Shown here: positions 47,513 to 59,354 of the stretch, piece after piece
Layout: each line of letters starts with the position of its first letter
How positions within the stretch are numbered: position 1 is the first letter of the stretch
From: Saprospiraceae bacterium
GTDB lineage: Bacteria > Bacteroidota > Bacteroidia > Chitinophagales > Saprospiraceae
DNA length: 64,000 nucleotides
Reading direction: 5' to 3'
Assembly: GCA_016719615.1 (NCBI GenBank)
Contig: JADJYQ010000001.1
Location: 1,896,501-1,960,500, forward strand
Made by a program: the position numbers and the translations under genes
The notes under the pieces: generated by a model
Databases searched by the model: none
What the model was told of the DNA's origin: nothing
What the model saw: only the letters and a program-made list of their open reading frames with translations

Positions 47513-48778
47513 TTAAAGCACAATGAGTTCATCTCGTCCGGGACCATTGGAAAGTAAGCTGATCTTTGTTTGACAAAACTGTTCTGTAAATTTTAAATAC
47601 GATTTCATTTGTAAAGGCAGGTTTGAAAAATTTTTACAATGACTGACATCCTGCATCCAGCCATCAAATTGTTTGAGTTGTATACTGTCAATTGTGCTGA
47701 GATCAAAAGGAAGTTCTACATCTTCCGGATGGTTAGGTGTTTTATAGCTATTGACCAATTGAATGGTCTCAAATTCATTGAGTACATCAATTTTAGTCAT
47801 GCATAAGTCGGTCACTCCATTGATCATATTGCTATATTTCAATTGTACCAAATCAAGCCAGCCACAGCGCCTTGGGCGACCAGTGGTCGATCCAAATTCA
47901 TTACCAGCTTTTCTCAGACGCTCACCTGTTTCATCAAGTAATTCAGATGGAAATGGCCCCGATCCAACCCGGGTACAATAAGCTTTGGTAATCCCAATGA
48001 TCTTTCTAATTTTATTTGGTGCAACACAAGTCCCGTGCAAATACCAGCAGCAATCGTATTTGAAGAAGTAACGTATGGATAGGTACCAAAATCGACATCC
48101 AACATGGAGCCTTGTGCCCTTCCGCCAGAATATTTGCGCCATTTGATAAAAGCTTATCTAGCCAATACACTCCATTGGTTGTTTGTAATTGAGAAATGTT
48201 TTGAATGGCTTCAAACCATTTGATTTCCTCTGCTTCGATATCAAATTCCACAAGAGGAAATTGTTTTAAAAATTGCAGATGCTTTTCCTTTAATGAATTG
48301 TAGGCGGATAGAAACCCCGGCAACTGTATATCGCCAATACGCAAACCATTACGCCCAGTCTTGTCCATGTAACAAGGGCCAATACCTACAAAGTAGATCC
48401 AATTTTGGATTTGCCTTTGCATTTTCAGAAGCCAGATCAATCCATCGATGGCTGGGCACAATAAGATGAGCACTTTTGGAAATAAGTAGTCGATCTTTTA
48501 AATCAGCTACCGTCCCAATGGTTTTAGCAATTTCAGCAGCTAAAGTAATTGGATCTATGACGACTCCATTTCCGATAAAATTATAAGTATTAGGCCTAAA
48601 TATTCCGGAAGGAAGTGTATGGAGCACAAATTTTTGTCCATTTATATATAAAGTGTGTCCGGCATTGGGTCCGCCTTTGGAAAACGGCAAACGGCCTGGT
48701 ATTGATCTGCTAGGTAATCGACGATTTTTCCTTTCCCTTCATCACCCATTGCAGACCAAGAATTGCATCAACGGGCAT
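47513..48778 (-). pseudogene. purA: Adenylosuccinate synthetase, frame broken at least four times
   Basis: From the ATG at 48778 the conceptual protein reads MPVDAILGLQWGDEGKGKIV (missing one G), then SKGGPNAGHTLYING, GNGVVIDPITLAAEI, the GIGPCYMDKTGRNGLRI segment, and at the C-terminus the GRPRRCGWLDLVQL and TKIDVLNEFE regions, all diagnostic for PurA (GTP-dependent IMP + aspartate to adenylosuccinate). Length (~420 residues) is normal. No single frame spans the gene. Because purine synthesis normally needs purA, the breaks are more likely sequence errors than true decay; a second copy elsewhere would change that view. Confidence 0.85.
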
Positions 48779-49055
48779 ATTTTGAGTTTCGTAAAGTAAA
48801 AAGCGAAGGTAGGAAAAACAGCGCACATATTGAACTTTACAGTGATGCTTTACTTTGGGAACTTCCAATAAGCTGAACCATAAGAGCAGATTCAGTTAAT
48901 AATTTAAAAAAAAGTAAGCAAAACTTGAAACAGTAATAGTCCAATATCAAATTAAACTCAAAATTTTAGCAGCTTAGATCAAAGAAATTTATAATTTCAA
49001 GAAATGATGAATTTGCTTAGAAACCAATAGATCAAAAAATAAAGCTATTACTACA

Positions 49056-49821
49056 CTAGACCCAGCCAAGTCCAATACCCAAAGCCAACAAAAGTACCAT
49101 AATGGCAACTATGGTTTGAATCTGCTCTAAAGTATTTTCTTCAATAATTTATTGCCAATAAATGCGCCTAACATAGCTGAAAGGCTAGGAAACAAAAGCC
49201 AGCTCCAATCCAGGTTTGTGGTCATCGCATTAAATTGACTTGCATAAACGCTTAAGCGGCTTACATCTACAAGACTTGATATCGCGACTGTGGTTGCTAC
49301 GAAAGTTTCCTTTGGCATCCGCGTTTTAATGAGAAATGCACTGCGCAAGGCACCCTGATTGCCAGATAATCCGCCAAAATCCACTATCAATCCGCCCCAA
49401 ATCAATTTGTCACTTGAAAATTGAAGCTTCTTACAGCAGGTAATAAGTCCATGAGTGCAAAAATGATAAGCAAGAAACTGATCATCAACTTTAAAGGATA
49501 AATAAAGAATTTTTTGTCGAATAAAGTGTATGAATACAAAGCTTGGCTATCAGGAATAGAGATTAGTATCCAGGATCCAAAAATGGCAGCGAGAACAGCG
49601 GGCAGTCCAAAATATAAGAGAATCGATTTATTTATTTGACTTCCCGTTAAATAGAGCTTGAAAATATTATTTCCAAATGTACGATTGCCGTAAACGCGAC
49701 CGCGGTTTCTACGGGAAGGTAAATTAAAAATACAGGTGTCAGCAAAGTTCCCAAACCAAAACCGGAAAAAAAGTCAAAATCGCAGCTGCAAAGCAATCAA
49801 TGAAATGAAGAAAATTTCCAT
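49056..49821 (-). pseudogene. TauE/SafE-family sulfite/anion exporter, frameshifted
   Basis: The start at 49821 gives MEIFFISLIAF, then after frame repair TFFSGFGLGTLLTPVFLIYLP. The C-terminal half reads GGLSGNQGALRSAFLIKTRM, a typical TauE/SafE repeat motif, and ends KKI-(T)LEQIQTIVAIMVLLLALGIGLGW with stop at 49056. About 250 residues with 7-8 membrane helices. At least three breaks, one before LEQIQ being a single missing base. The substrate (sulfite, sulfonate or other anion) cannot be told. The ~280-bp gap to purA shows no feature. Confidence 0.7.
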
Positions 49822-49929
49822 AGTATTACCATTTCCGGATAACAAACAATTTATCAGCAACCCTAGGCTTTGTAAATATAATCCAATGCTTGATATACAA
49901 GTACGCCTATACCGAATTTCACATTAGCT

Positions 49930-51543
49930 TTAAATGGAATTATGGCTAAACATTAATTCTTCGAGAGTCTTCTGTGTATGTCCGGGCTTGACGTCTATCA
50001 TACTCATTGCATATTCGCTCATGGCGGTGATGGTCAATGAAGGGTTCACACCCGGATTGGCCTGAATCATCGATCCATCCAATACATAAAAATTAGCATA
50101 ACCATGTAATTGCATCCGATCATTGATGACGCCTTGCACTGAATTTTTACCCATTTTACAACCACCCAAGATATGGGCTGTTGTTGCCATCCCAAACATG
50201 ACTTCAGTGAGTGCATTTTGAGGAATTCCTTTGACTTTGGCAGCGTAGTCTAGCATAGCCTTCTGACCCACTTTTATAAATTCCGAATTTTTATTTAGTC
50301 CCGGATCAATAAGTCGCATGCCCGCACCTATAATGTTTTACGCCATTTCATCTGAAGGCTATAAGGTAAAGTCTGCATAATCAAGAAAATTAAGGAATGG
50401 CGGGCAAGATCCTTATTCAAAATCACCTTCAAATGTGCTAAAGGCCGACGAATAAAATGAGATAACAAACTTCCTATTCTTTGAAACCTATTCCCATCTG
50501 AAGCTACAGGGCCTGCCAATCTAAACATGGAACCGGAACCATCGGGGTATTTGCACAATTCTACAAATGTATGTTGGTCAGGATTAAACATGGTACTGAT
50601 GGCTACCCCGTGGTTTAGTTTTTGATCTAATACAGTGACTCCCGAAATCATTTCTGAATTGGTAAGCAGCTGGTCTCCAAGAGTAGGACTCAGGTTTATT
50701 AGTGTTTTGTATTGAAATTTTTGACGGAACAACAAATCCAGTGTACCTATAACGCCGGCACTTAATACAATTCCTTGGTATGAAATACTTTATTTTTTGA
50801 AAAACATTTGTTGCAGATCTGGTATACACAACATATGATCCATCCGCAGCTTGTTCAATTTTAAAAACTTTCATTTCGGGGGATGATGCTTGCGCCAAAA
50901 ATATTTTTCAGCAAACCACAAATAATTTTTATCCAGACTATTTTTGGCTTCATGCCTGCAACCCACCATGCAGCCTGCACATTCAATGCATGGTCTTCCG
51001 AACGGGGCCCCAAACCATTAAAATAGGGATCACCATCTGAATCACCCAGGTAGACACCAATGCGATCCACATGCCTATAAGTTTGTCCAACTCCACATGT
51101 CATGAGCAACTTGTTTCAATATTTCATCTTCATAGTGCTCTTTATCATAACGAGTACTGCCCAGCATAAATCTGGCTTTATCATAAAAGGCTTCAGTACA
51201 GACTTCCAGTCTTTGATAACACCCCAGCTGGGGTCCTCAAAAAATGAATCCGGTGGCATCATGTGCACATTAGCATAAACCAAAGATCCACCACCAACAC
51301 CTACACCTGTTAGTACAAACAGTTTTTTAAAAACTCATTTGCATAATTCCAAAACATCTGAGAAAAAGGAATCCACAAAAACTTTCTCAAATTCCAATTA
51401 GATTTTGGAAAATCGGAGGCTGCCCATCTTTTGCCCTTTTCAATACAAGCACGCGATATCCTTTTTCAGAAAGCCGCATAGCCGCTACTGAACCTCCAAA
51501 GCCTGGAGCCAATTACGATGTAGTCGTAATGTATTTCTGCCAT
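49930..51543 (-). pseudogene. GMC-family oxidoreductase (cholesterol-oxidase-like), frameshifted
   Basis: The start at 51543 gives MAEIHYDYIVIGS...[20 protein letters not shown], an FAD-binding G-x-G-x-x-G. In the middle, a repaired frame shows [19 protein letters not shown] (three Cys spaced C-x2-C-x2-C-x3-C), found in the cholesterol-oxidase-like branch of GMC enzymes. The C-terminal GMC_oxred_C domain is intact: TTAHILGGCKMG, LHGYANFYVLDGSMIQANPG, NPSLTITAMSEYAMS. About 537 residues if repaired. Such flavoenzymes oxidise alcohols or sterols, cytoplasmic unless exported; no Tat signal is visible. Several breaks, at least five. Confidence 0.7.
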
Positions 51544-51579
51544 GCCTTAAAGGTAGCATAAATTGATGTTGATTTAGTG

Positions 51580-51662
<83 letters not shown>

Positions 51663-51842
51663 GAGTGTCAATGCCTAAATAGGGTTGACCGTTTTGTGTA
51701 AATTTTTACTCGAATCATATACAGTATTCGGTGAAAATAATTGATATAGGATTTTTTATTTAGGAACTTACATACCTTTAGTTTTTAGTATCAATTTACC
51801 GTCAATATCTGGTTTTGAATACTTTTGGATTGGATTATGTTA

Positions 51843-52616
51843 TCAATGATGTTTTTCAGAATTTCTAAAAACATTTGATTTTCTTAGAGTGCCTATAGAA
51901 ACTCTGAATGTATTTTCCAACATCGAAAAGTTGTTTGCATTTAATACTTTAATCCCGTTTGAGGCCAGACTCTCAGCAAGTTTTGAGAACAAATCTTCAT
52001 TATAGGAGAACAATCAGATTTTTATATTTCATGACTAGCGGTGTATAATCCACATTTCCAAATTCACAATAAACAGCATCAACAATGATCATGGATTCTG
52101 GATACAAATTCAATAGAAATTCAAGGTAATTAATATCAAATGAATTTCCAACTGGGTTATTTGGAGACGTAATAATCAATACTGAATTTTTTCCAAGCTC
52201 AGGTAGCCTGTCATAAGCATACTTAATTTATCTGTTAGAAACCATGGTTGATATCGAATGTTGTAAGTCTTACAATGATAATCAAACAAGGAATAGGATG
52301 GTTAGGTGATAAATATATTTTTTGACTCAATGCAAAGTAGTTCAGTAAAGTCGTGATGATAGATGCAGATCCCGGACTTAGGACAATATTCTCACGTTTA
52401 AGGCCGCAATAATCTGCAATTTTGATTCGATATCGCTATGATCAGCGTCCGGATACCTGTTCCATGAGCAGCCCTGAGTTCATCCAAAACCATTTCCTTC
52501 CATTGCAAATCGATATCTATAGTTTGTTCATTTTTATCAAGAAGCAATTTATTTTTTGATTCACATCAGAAATTCTTGTTTTGCTGCTAATAAATAGTCG
52601 TTAAAAATGATTTCAT
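51843..52616 (-). pseudogene. PLP-dependent aminotransferase class I/II (HisC-like), frameshifted
   Basis: Translated pieces give NRYPDADHSDIESKIADYCG, LSPGSASIITTLLNYFAL, then VLIITSPNNPVGNSFDINYL (substrate-side Asn) and MIIVDAVYCEFGNVDY (PLP-binding Asp/Tyr), and a C-terminal ASNGIKVLNANNFSML...FRVSIGT. This is the order in fold-type I aminotransferases near histidinol-phosphate aminotransferase. The distance between the DAVY motif and the end looks short, so part, including the PLP Lys region, may be missing from the sequence. It lies 13 bases downstream of the methyltransferase, probably the same operon. Confidence 0.6.
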
Positions 52617-52629
52617 TACAGATCCAATT

Positions 52630-53702
52630 TTAGTTTGCATAAATGACTGCTAAGACCGTTTCATCTTCATAGGTAAATCCAAAAAAGCCTTCCAGATGGT
52701 ACTTCATTTTTACACCCAAATGCGATTCCAATGGAAGTTTTAAAACATCCTTAGGTATATTAAACTGGCTTTTTACCAGGCGATCGATCCACTGTGTAGC
52801 TTTCTCATGCTTTTCGTATCGATCAGCTTCTGTTTTCCTAAAATATCTTCGATTTCTCTGCCAAAGAATAATTTGAGTGCATTTTTTATCTGTTTCCTCT
52901 ATTTCCAAATTATCAATCACTTTAAAAATGCTGTGAAATGATGAAAACATTGTTTGAGTCGTTTCATCAGATCTGGTTCAAAATGGTTGACATTTGGTTC
53001 GATCAAAACAAATGCTGCCGGATTTAAGCTCTTTACGCTCTCAATCGTTTTTAGCCTTTGTTCTTCAGACTGAATGTGATGTAAAGCCAAAGATGCATTG
53101 ACAACAATCATTCCAGGCAAATGGTGAAGAGATGCAAAATCCATTTGTTCAATGTATTCTTGTCTTGCTATAAATTCAACTTCAAAAGAGAGTGCAGTGC
53201 TAAACGACATGATGCGCTCTTGCGCTGTTGCCAATGCATTAGAAAAAGGCTCAATGCCCACGACAACCAAATTTTCAAGTTTTTCAGAATGCTTCAATAA
53301 ATCAAGAATATTCAGAATCTGAGTCCCTTGACCTATCCTATATCTATAATAGTTGCTTCCCTTTCATTCTGAATTAAATTAGCAATAGCTGTGTTGGTAA
53401 TTTGCTGACTGTATTTAACAAATGGGAATTTCTCAATAAGTATATTAAATAACTTCGAATCTGGGGATCTCATAGCATTTTTCGTGAGATATTTTCGTCT
53501 ATTACATTTGAACATATTCGCTTATTGAGCGCTTTAATGATTATAGTGGGAAAGCAATTTTTCAGAACTCCGCTCCATTCCTTCCATACAAGGCAAACAA
53601 TTTTTCCAACTCTTTTATTAGAATCCCCATTATTGATAAGGAATCCAGAGAAGAGCTCTTTTCAAGTTGCGGATAAATATTTGTTGATTGAATGGACACC
53701 AT
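52630..53702 (-). pseudogene. GRAS-like Rossmann-fold methyltransferase, frameshifted
   Basis: About 357 residues if repaired. The start at 53702 gives MVSIQSTNIYPQLEKSSS. The SAM-like region reads TIIDIG-(I)GQGTQILNILDLL (one base missing at ~53333), resembling HIIDFDIMQGLQW of plant GRAS proteins. VVGIEPFSNAL, FEVEFIARQEYIEQM, IVVNASLALHHI and NPAAFVLIEPNVNHFEPDLM then LKQCFHHF line up in the same order with VNS-x-x-x-LH and VEQ-x-x-x-HN...LHYY of GRAS domains. Bacterial GRAS-domain proteins are known and are considered small-molecule methyltransferases. It is flanked by an aminotransferase and a crotonase on the same strand. The substrate is unknown. Confidence 0.6.
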
Positions 53703-53726
53703 AAAATTTGACTTATTAATAAGAAT

Positions 53727-54579
53727 TTATCCAGTGATACATGATTGCTTACTAAGGAATTCCTTATTAGTATTAATATTTATTCTTGTAATGCAATCCG
53801 CAGGACGAGGGATTCCATTATTCTGATTAAATACGGGCTTTCGTTTCCGAAAATAAGCGTTGACTCCTTCTGCAAAATCTGGGCTATTTCCTGCACGACA
53901 TTTTGCTTCTCTTTCTAAAAGAATTTGTGCATCCAAATCGTTATGAGATGAATGAGAAATTAGTTGTTTGGTAAGTTGAGACTCAGTGCCGGCAATTGCG
54001 CCATTTTAGCGACCATCACTCCAAGTTCTGCTTCAAATGTATCCTGGGGATCACTTTATATATCATACCACCTCTCTGCTTCTTGTGGATTCATTTTTCA
54101 CCTAACATTAATAATGCTGCTGCTTTTGAGTCCGACTTTTCTCGTTAAAAAATAACTTCCACTTCCGGATGTCAATCCTATTTGAGAAAAACCAAAAATA
54201 AAACTGGCTTTATCACTGGCTACAACAATATCACATGCCATTGCAAAAACGGCTCCGGCACCTGCAGCTACTCCGTTGACAGCGGCTATTGCAGGTTTTG
54301 AGGATTTACTGATCTTTAGTACGATCGGATCGTGGTAATTCTTTAATAACTCCTCAACAGTTGGTGGATTTTCATCAAGTAATTCTCCAAGATCCTGTCC
54401 TGTACAAAAGCTTTCTGATTTCCTTGATCACAATGATCCTTACCTCCTGATCCAATTCAGCTTGATCGAGGTAGGCGGAAATTTGAACCAACATCCTCTG
54501 TGCAAACTATTCATTTTTTCAGCTCTGTTTAAAGTGATGAAAGCACAGTTATTGGAAACTTGATATTGAACGTGCTCAT
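53727..54579 (-). pseudogene. Enoyl-CoA hydratase/isomerase (crotonase, PaaG-like), frameshifted
   Basis: About 284 residues if repaired, from the ATG at 54579 (MST-VQYQVSNNCAFITLNRAE). After breaks: FCTGQDLGELLDENPPTVEE (oxyanion-hole region), KPAIAAVNGVAAGAGAVFAM (second oxyanion hole), then the C-terminal EREAKCRAGNSPDFAEGVNA. The C-x-GQDL string resembles the PaaG-like branch of the family. It acts on an acyl-CoA, but no CoA ligase lies next to it within the window. It begins four bases inside the preceding small frame (ATGA), so it is coupled to it. It heads the methyltransferase/aminotransferase group. Confidence 0.65.
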
Positions 54580-54933
54580 GCTTCCTCGCGAAACGACAAT
54601 TGGTTTGTTTTTTTGGCTGGATACCCGCGGGGTTCAGGTTTGCCCATGAGTTGTAAGTGAATTTAAATTCTGAGTTTGATTGTTTGATTGTAAGATCATT
54701 TTTATAAGTTTAGATTTAATTATTTCGTCACAAATTTCGAAAGCATTAAAGAACTTTTGCATCACATAAAAGTGGATAAATGAAGCTGCTTCCGGTCCCA
54801 AGCAAGGTCCACCTTCATTTAAATAAATAAAGGATCAAAAACAAAATAAACACTACTGTGACCAGAAAAACAGGTCATACCGGTTAATTCCGAGTATCTC
54901 CTTTATTCTTTTGATATGATATCTGCAATTCAT
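54576..54933 (-). CDS. Unrecognised small gene upstream of the crotonase, with frame breaks
   Basis: Reading on the minus strand from the ATG at 54933: NCRYHIKRIKEILGINRYDLFFWSQ, then after a shift YLNEGGPCLGPEAASFIHFY, then after a second shift MGKPEPRGYPAKKTNQLSFR and a TGA overlapping the crotonase start. About 115 residues. I do not recognise it. The long open stretches in consecutive frames plus the ATGA coupling argue that it is a real gene, but this is a reconstruction. Confidence 0.3.
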
Positions 54934-54988
54934 AAGTCAAAGGTAGGGTGGTGCCTCAAGCCTTCCGGCTTATCAATTAGTGAATGGC

Positions 54989-55779
54989 TTAAATTATGAG
55001 TAGTTTACAGGATTCCTTAGTGGAAGGCTGTGCGAAACTTAAAATTTGGCAAAAAGTCGAAAAATTCGTCCTTTTACTCCTTGAAATGGTGATCTCGGTT
55101 TTATCGGGCATCACAATATACCCCCATCACCCTTACAAACTTTAAAATGTGATTTACATTCACCAAATACGAGTTGTGCACTCTGAAAAAATCCTTACCG
55201 GACAATGTCTCGTCTATTTCTTTAAGGGTTTTAGCAACGAGTATTTTCTTCCATCAGACATCGCTACGTATGTATAATTGCTTTCTGCCTTGCAATAGGT
55301 AATTTTGAAGTTTGGACAAAAACCAGGCCGTCATCAGTTGATAAGGCAATCCGCTCCACTTGTGTTTTGGGATTTAACAAATTCTGAAATAACAGATCCA
55401 TTTGTTCTTTGGAGGGCATCGTAAGTTTTTCCTGAAGTCGCTTGATCGTCGCCTTGCAAGTCTTCAGGATCTATAGGCTTGAGTAAATAATTTAAAGCCG
55501 CATATTTAAAAGCCCGCACTGCAAATTGTCGTAAGCTGTGGTAAACACAACTTCAAAAGAAATTTCCTTTAAATGTTCAAGCACATCAAATCCGTTCATT
55601 TTAGGCATTTCGATATCCAGAAACACCAATTGGGGACGCAACCTGCTTATCGCTTCAATTCCAGATTCGCCTGAGTTACAAGTTGCAAGAATAGCTACGT
55701 CGGGACAGTAGGTTTGTAAAAGCCATTCAAGCATTTCAATGCAATTCCTTTCATCATCAATAATAAGCGCCTGAATCAT
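54989..55779 (-). pseudogene. LytTR-family response regulator, frameshifted
   Basis: About 263 residues if repaired. The receiver domain is intact at the N-terminus: ALIIDDERNCIEMLEWLL, phospho-acceptor Asp in LVFLDIEMPKMNGFDVL, then AFKYAALNYLLKPIDPEDL. The LytTR DNA-binding domain shows LKEIDETLSGKDFFRVHNSY, LVNVNHILKFV, and MPDKTEITISRSKR. At least three one-base breaks separate these. The stop is at 54989. It starts 25 bases after the sensor kinase, its evident partner. Confidence 0.75.
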
Positions 55780-55803
55780 GATTCTATATTGGTATCGTTA
55801 ATA

Positions 55804-58800
55804 CTACTTTTGTTCCAGAAGGATTTCCTGTTCGTCAAACAAATCTATAATTTTCTGAGATCCTGCTTTTTCTAAATTCTCGGCAGCTAATTTAAGCCTT
55901 TCCTCGGTAAGCTTCATTCCCATGGATTTCCTCGTTGGAGAACTTGTACTTTTATAAGAATCCGCTTTTGCCCTTCCTATTCCATTATCAGCTATTATTA
56001 TTTCCAGACTATCACCTTGTGAAGAAAGGCTTATGGATAAATGTCCATTTGATTCTTTTGGGAGCAAACCGTGACAAATTGCATTTTCTACAAAAGGCTG
56101 AATGATCAAAGGTGGAATTTCAAGCTGGTCAGTATCTAAATTTTTGTCAATATAAATCTCATAACTGAATTTATGGTCAAATCTCAGTGCTTCCATTTCA
56201 ATATATAATCGAAGTGCTTCCAATTCGTTGGATAATACCACTTGCTTTTGTTCAGAATTATCAAGTATGAGACGCATTAATTTTGCAAATCTGGTGAGAT
56301 ATAGCGAGGACGTCTTCACATCGCTTTTGATAATATAGCGATTAATGGAGTTCAGACAATTAAAAATAAAGTGGGGGTTCATTTGTGCCCTGAGCGCCTC
56401 CATGCGCGATTCCGTTAGTTGTCTGTTAAATTCAGTTTTTATGCGCTCGTTGGCTTCAATTTGTCGAATGCGAAATAAATATAAAGCATAAATCATAAAA
56501 CTAAAAAACAATGCAGTGATGATAATGAACCAGGTTTTTATAAAACGGCGAATCAATATAAACCGGAACCTGAATAGGATCACTCCATTGCCCATCATCT
56601 GCCGCTACTCTAACTTTAAAAATATACTGGCCACCATTTAAATTACTATAACTGGCATAACGCCTGATGCCGCAATCTATCCATTCTTTATCCCAAGCTT
56701 CCAACATGTATGAAAATCGATGATTGGATTGATTTTCGAAATCAATACAAGAAAATTCAATCGAAAAATAATTTTCAGAAGGCGCAAGTTTAAAACTCAA
56801 TTGATCTGTAAATGGTACTATTCTTTCTTTATTCTGAGCATTGAATTTCTCAATATATACCAAAGGTGGGAATAATTTCGCGTCAGTGCATCAAAATTTA
56901 CTTTAGAATATTTTCCCGGCACAGCAAGAAGCAATTTATTTTGGCGGTCCTGAAAAAAACGAATAGAAACAGAATTGGGATCCATTCCATCATTTTTATC
57001 AAAATGCCTGAAATAATTCGTTTGTGGATTATAAGAATAAACCCCTTTGATTGTTGAAATCCACAAATAGCCAAGATGATCAACACATAATTGATACACT
57101 CGATCGTTAGGTAAACCCTTTGATTTATCAAGAACCTCTGATTTAAAACTTCTTTGATCATATTCAAGATGCAACAATCCGCCGGAATAAACACTTACCC
57201 AAGCATTACCGGAAGTATCTAAAGACATGGTGGAAAATCCATCTTTGATCTTCTCATGATATACTTCATTGTCGATATAAACAGTGTGCAAATTTTCTTT
57301 GTCAAAATAAACGATATCCGTTTTGCTTCCCAGCCAAATTTGACCCTTTGGACTACACTCCATTTTTAAAATGTAGGTTGGCAATTTATATTTATTCAGA
57401 CTATTGTTTAATCTTGGCGATATTTTCTTTTTCAAAGGATCAAATGTATGCAATCCACCTTTGTTTGTCAGGATCCATAACGTACCATCCTTGTCCTTAA
57501 TAATCCGGCTAACAATATAATTACTATCTTGCTCTTCCTTTTGAAAAGGATCTACCAGTTTTATAAGTTGCTTTTTAAGCCCCTTAAATTCATATACATC
57601 TGTATTTCCAACAACCCAAATATTTCCTTCATCGTCCTGAGTAGCATCAAAAACTTTCATGAATTTTTCTTTTGGCACGCGGCTATAGTCCACCGGATAA
57701 TTATCAATTTCGCCGGTTTTTTTATTCATTACATTAAAACCATTTCCAAATAATGTCGCAAAATAAATGGAGTGATGACTTGTATCTTCAAATATTTTTG
57801 AAAAATGGAATTGATTGGAATATTGGCTATTTTCAATTTTAATTCATTAAAATTAAATATTTTTGCATGCGGGTTCAATTTAATTAATCCTTCCAGCGCT
57901 GCACCATATACGACTCCATTGGGTAATGTGTATAATAAATAAGTAGAATTTAATTGAAATAACAATCGACTAGAATAGGATTCATCCGGAAAGTAGAATT
58001 TTTTTTCTTTAGTATTAAAAACACCGATACCGCGCGAAGCAATTATGACCCATAATTCATTTTCGCTTTTTCTTTGAATAAAATAAATGGCATAATCGAT
58101 CTCCTTTCGATTTACAGTCACCGGATCCCGGAAAGTAGAAAATTTCCTGGTCATCAAATCAAAATAGAACAAGCGACCACCATTGGATGCGAGCCAAAAA
58201 CCATGATCGCCTTCCAATTCCATCTTAACTAGAAAATCATGTCTATTTTTTGAAGGATCTATCAAATCCTGTGACCAATGTTCAAATTTTTCTGTTCTCT
58301 TATCAAAGGTGTATAAGCCGGCGCCAGTGATCAACCAATATAAATTACCATCCTTAGTATATATTTGATAAATTGAATTGGTGGCTTGTTTCTCAATTCC
58401 TGAAAATCTTTTTTCCAGGTCCGGTAAATCCCAATGTTTTATTTTTTGGGTCTTGAGGTTCAATAAATTCAAACCATTTGAATTTCCCCAATCCATAAAG
58501 TGCTGTCTGCCTCAATTCGCAAAATGGAAAAGCCGTAATTAAATAAATCAGGTATTCCTTTGCGATATTGTAGTTATTTATAAAACACTGACAATTGTTA
58601 TCAAACTTACTAATCCCTTTGCCTCTGTAGCTCTCACAAATCTCCCTTGGGATCTATTGCCAAAAATTGGTTAAAGTCATCAATAAGAGATGTAGAATCA
58701 CCCTCGATATTTCTAAATATTTTAAAACTTTTTCCATCAAAGCGATTCAGACCATCCCCTGTTCCAATCCATAAAAATCCATACTTGTCTTGCTGGAAGC

Positions 58801-58975
58801 CATTTATAGATCGATTAGAAATGCCGCAATCGTCTCCTAAGAATTCAAAATTAAAGTCAAGCTCGTTCTGACTGAACAGTCTGTCCATGCCTGAACTTGC
58901 CCAAATGAATATAAGCAAACTACAAACCAAAATCCAGTTAACAAGTGGTCGCCGATCCGGAATAAGTAATTTCAT
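55804..58975 (-). pseudogene. Large LytS/YehU-type sensor kinase with ligand-propeller and Y_Y_Y domain, frameshifted
   Basis: About 1055 residues if repaired. The signal/anchor is followed by two-component propeller repeats (YGFLWIGTGDGLNRFDG, LYWLITGAGLYTFD, LWILTNKGGLHTFDP, LWISTIKGVYSYNP) over ~650 residues. A Y_Y_Y domain (HRFSYMLEAWDKEW, YASYSNLNGGQYIFKV), a membrane helix, then a His_kinase domain with LRAQMNPHFIFNCLNSINRY and an ATPase domain (PPLIIQPFVENAICHGL, IIADNGIGR) follow. It senses an external ligand, possibly a glycan as in similar Bacteroidota systems, and signals to the LytTR regulator. At least four frame breaks. Confidence 0.8.
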
Positions 58976-59029
58976 ATTTCAATGCAATAATACGACCAAA
59001 AAACACAATAGAATATAGAATTTGGTGGA

Positions 59030-59115
59030 TGGGTGGTAGTTGTTGGATGATGGTTGATGGTTGATAGTTGATGGTTGATGGATGATGGTTGATAGTTGAT
59101 GGATGATGGATCGCA
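59030..59115. repeat. Tandem TTGATGGATGATGG repeats
   Basis: Units of gatggttgatggttgatagttgatgg. The ~380-bp spacer between the sensor and rel otherwise contains an imperfect CCGACAT...ATGTCGG inverted repeat around 59292-59336, just after the rel stop, which may act as a terminator. Confidence 0.6.
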
Positions 59116-59354
59116 GATGATGGATTTTGGAGAATTACTTTTAGGGATTTTTCAATGAATTAACGTTCGTTAGTTAAACGAAAAATATATATCTTTTATG
59201 TCACTTAAACAAACTACCTACATTATAAAGCATTAATGGATAAGAGACATCCACAAATAGAGACGAAAATTAACATCTAACAACTAACTCCCGACATCAG
59301 CAGGTTCTTGTTAATTTGAAGCATCTTCATGTCGGAATAACAACTAATAACTTC

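Noticed and set aside
47763..47981. Small plus-strand frame inside purA
   Set aside because: Shadow of the minus-strand purA sequence.
59292..59336. Strong terminator after rel
   Set aside because: The CCGACAT/ATGTCGG pairing has a loop of about 30 bases and no clear T run, so it is mentioned only as possible.
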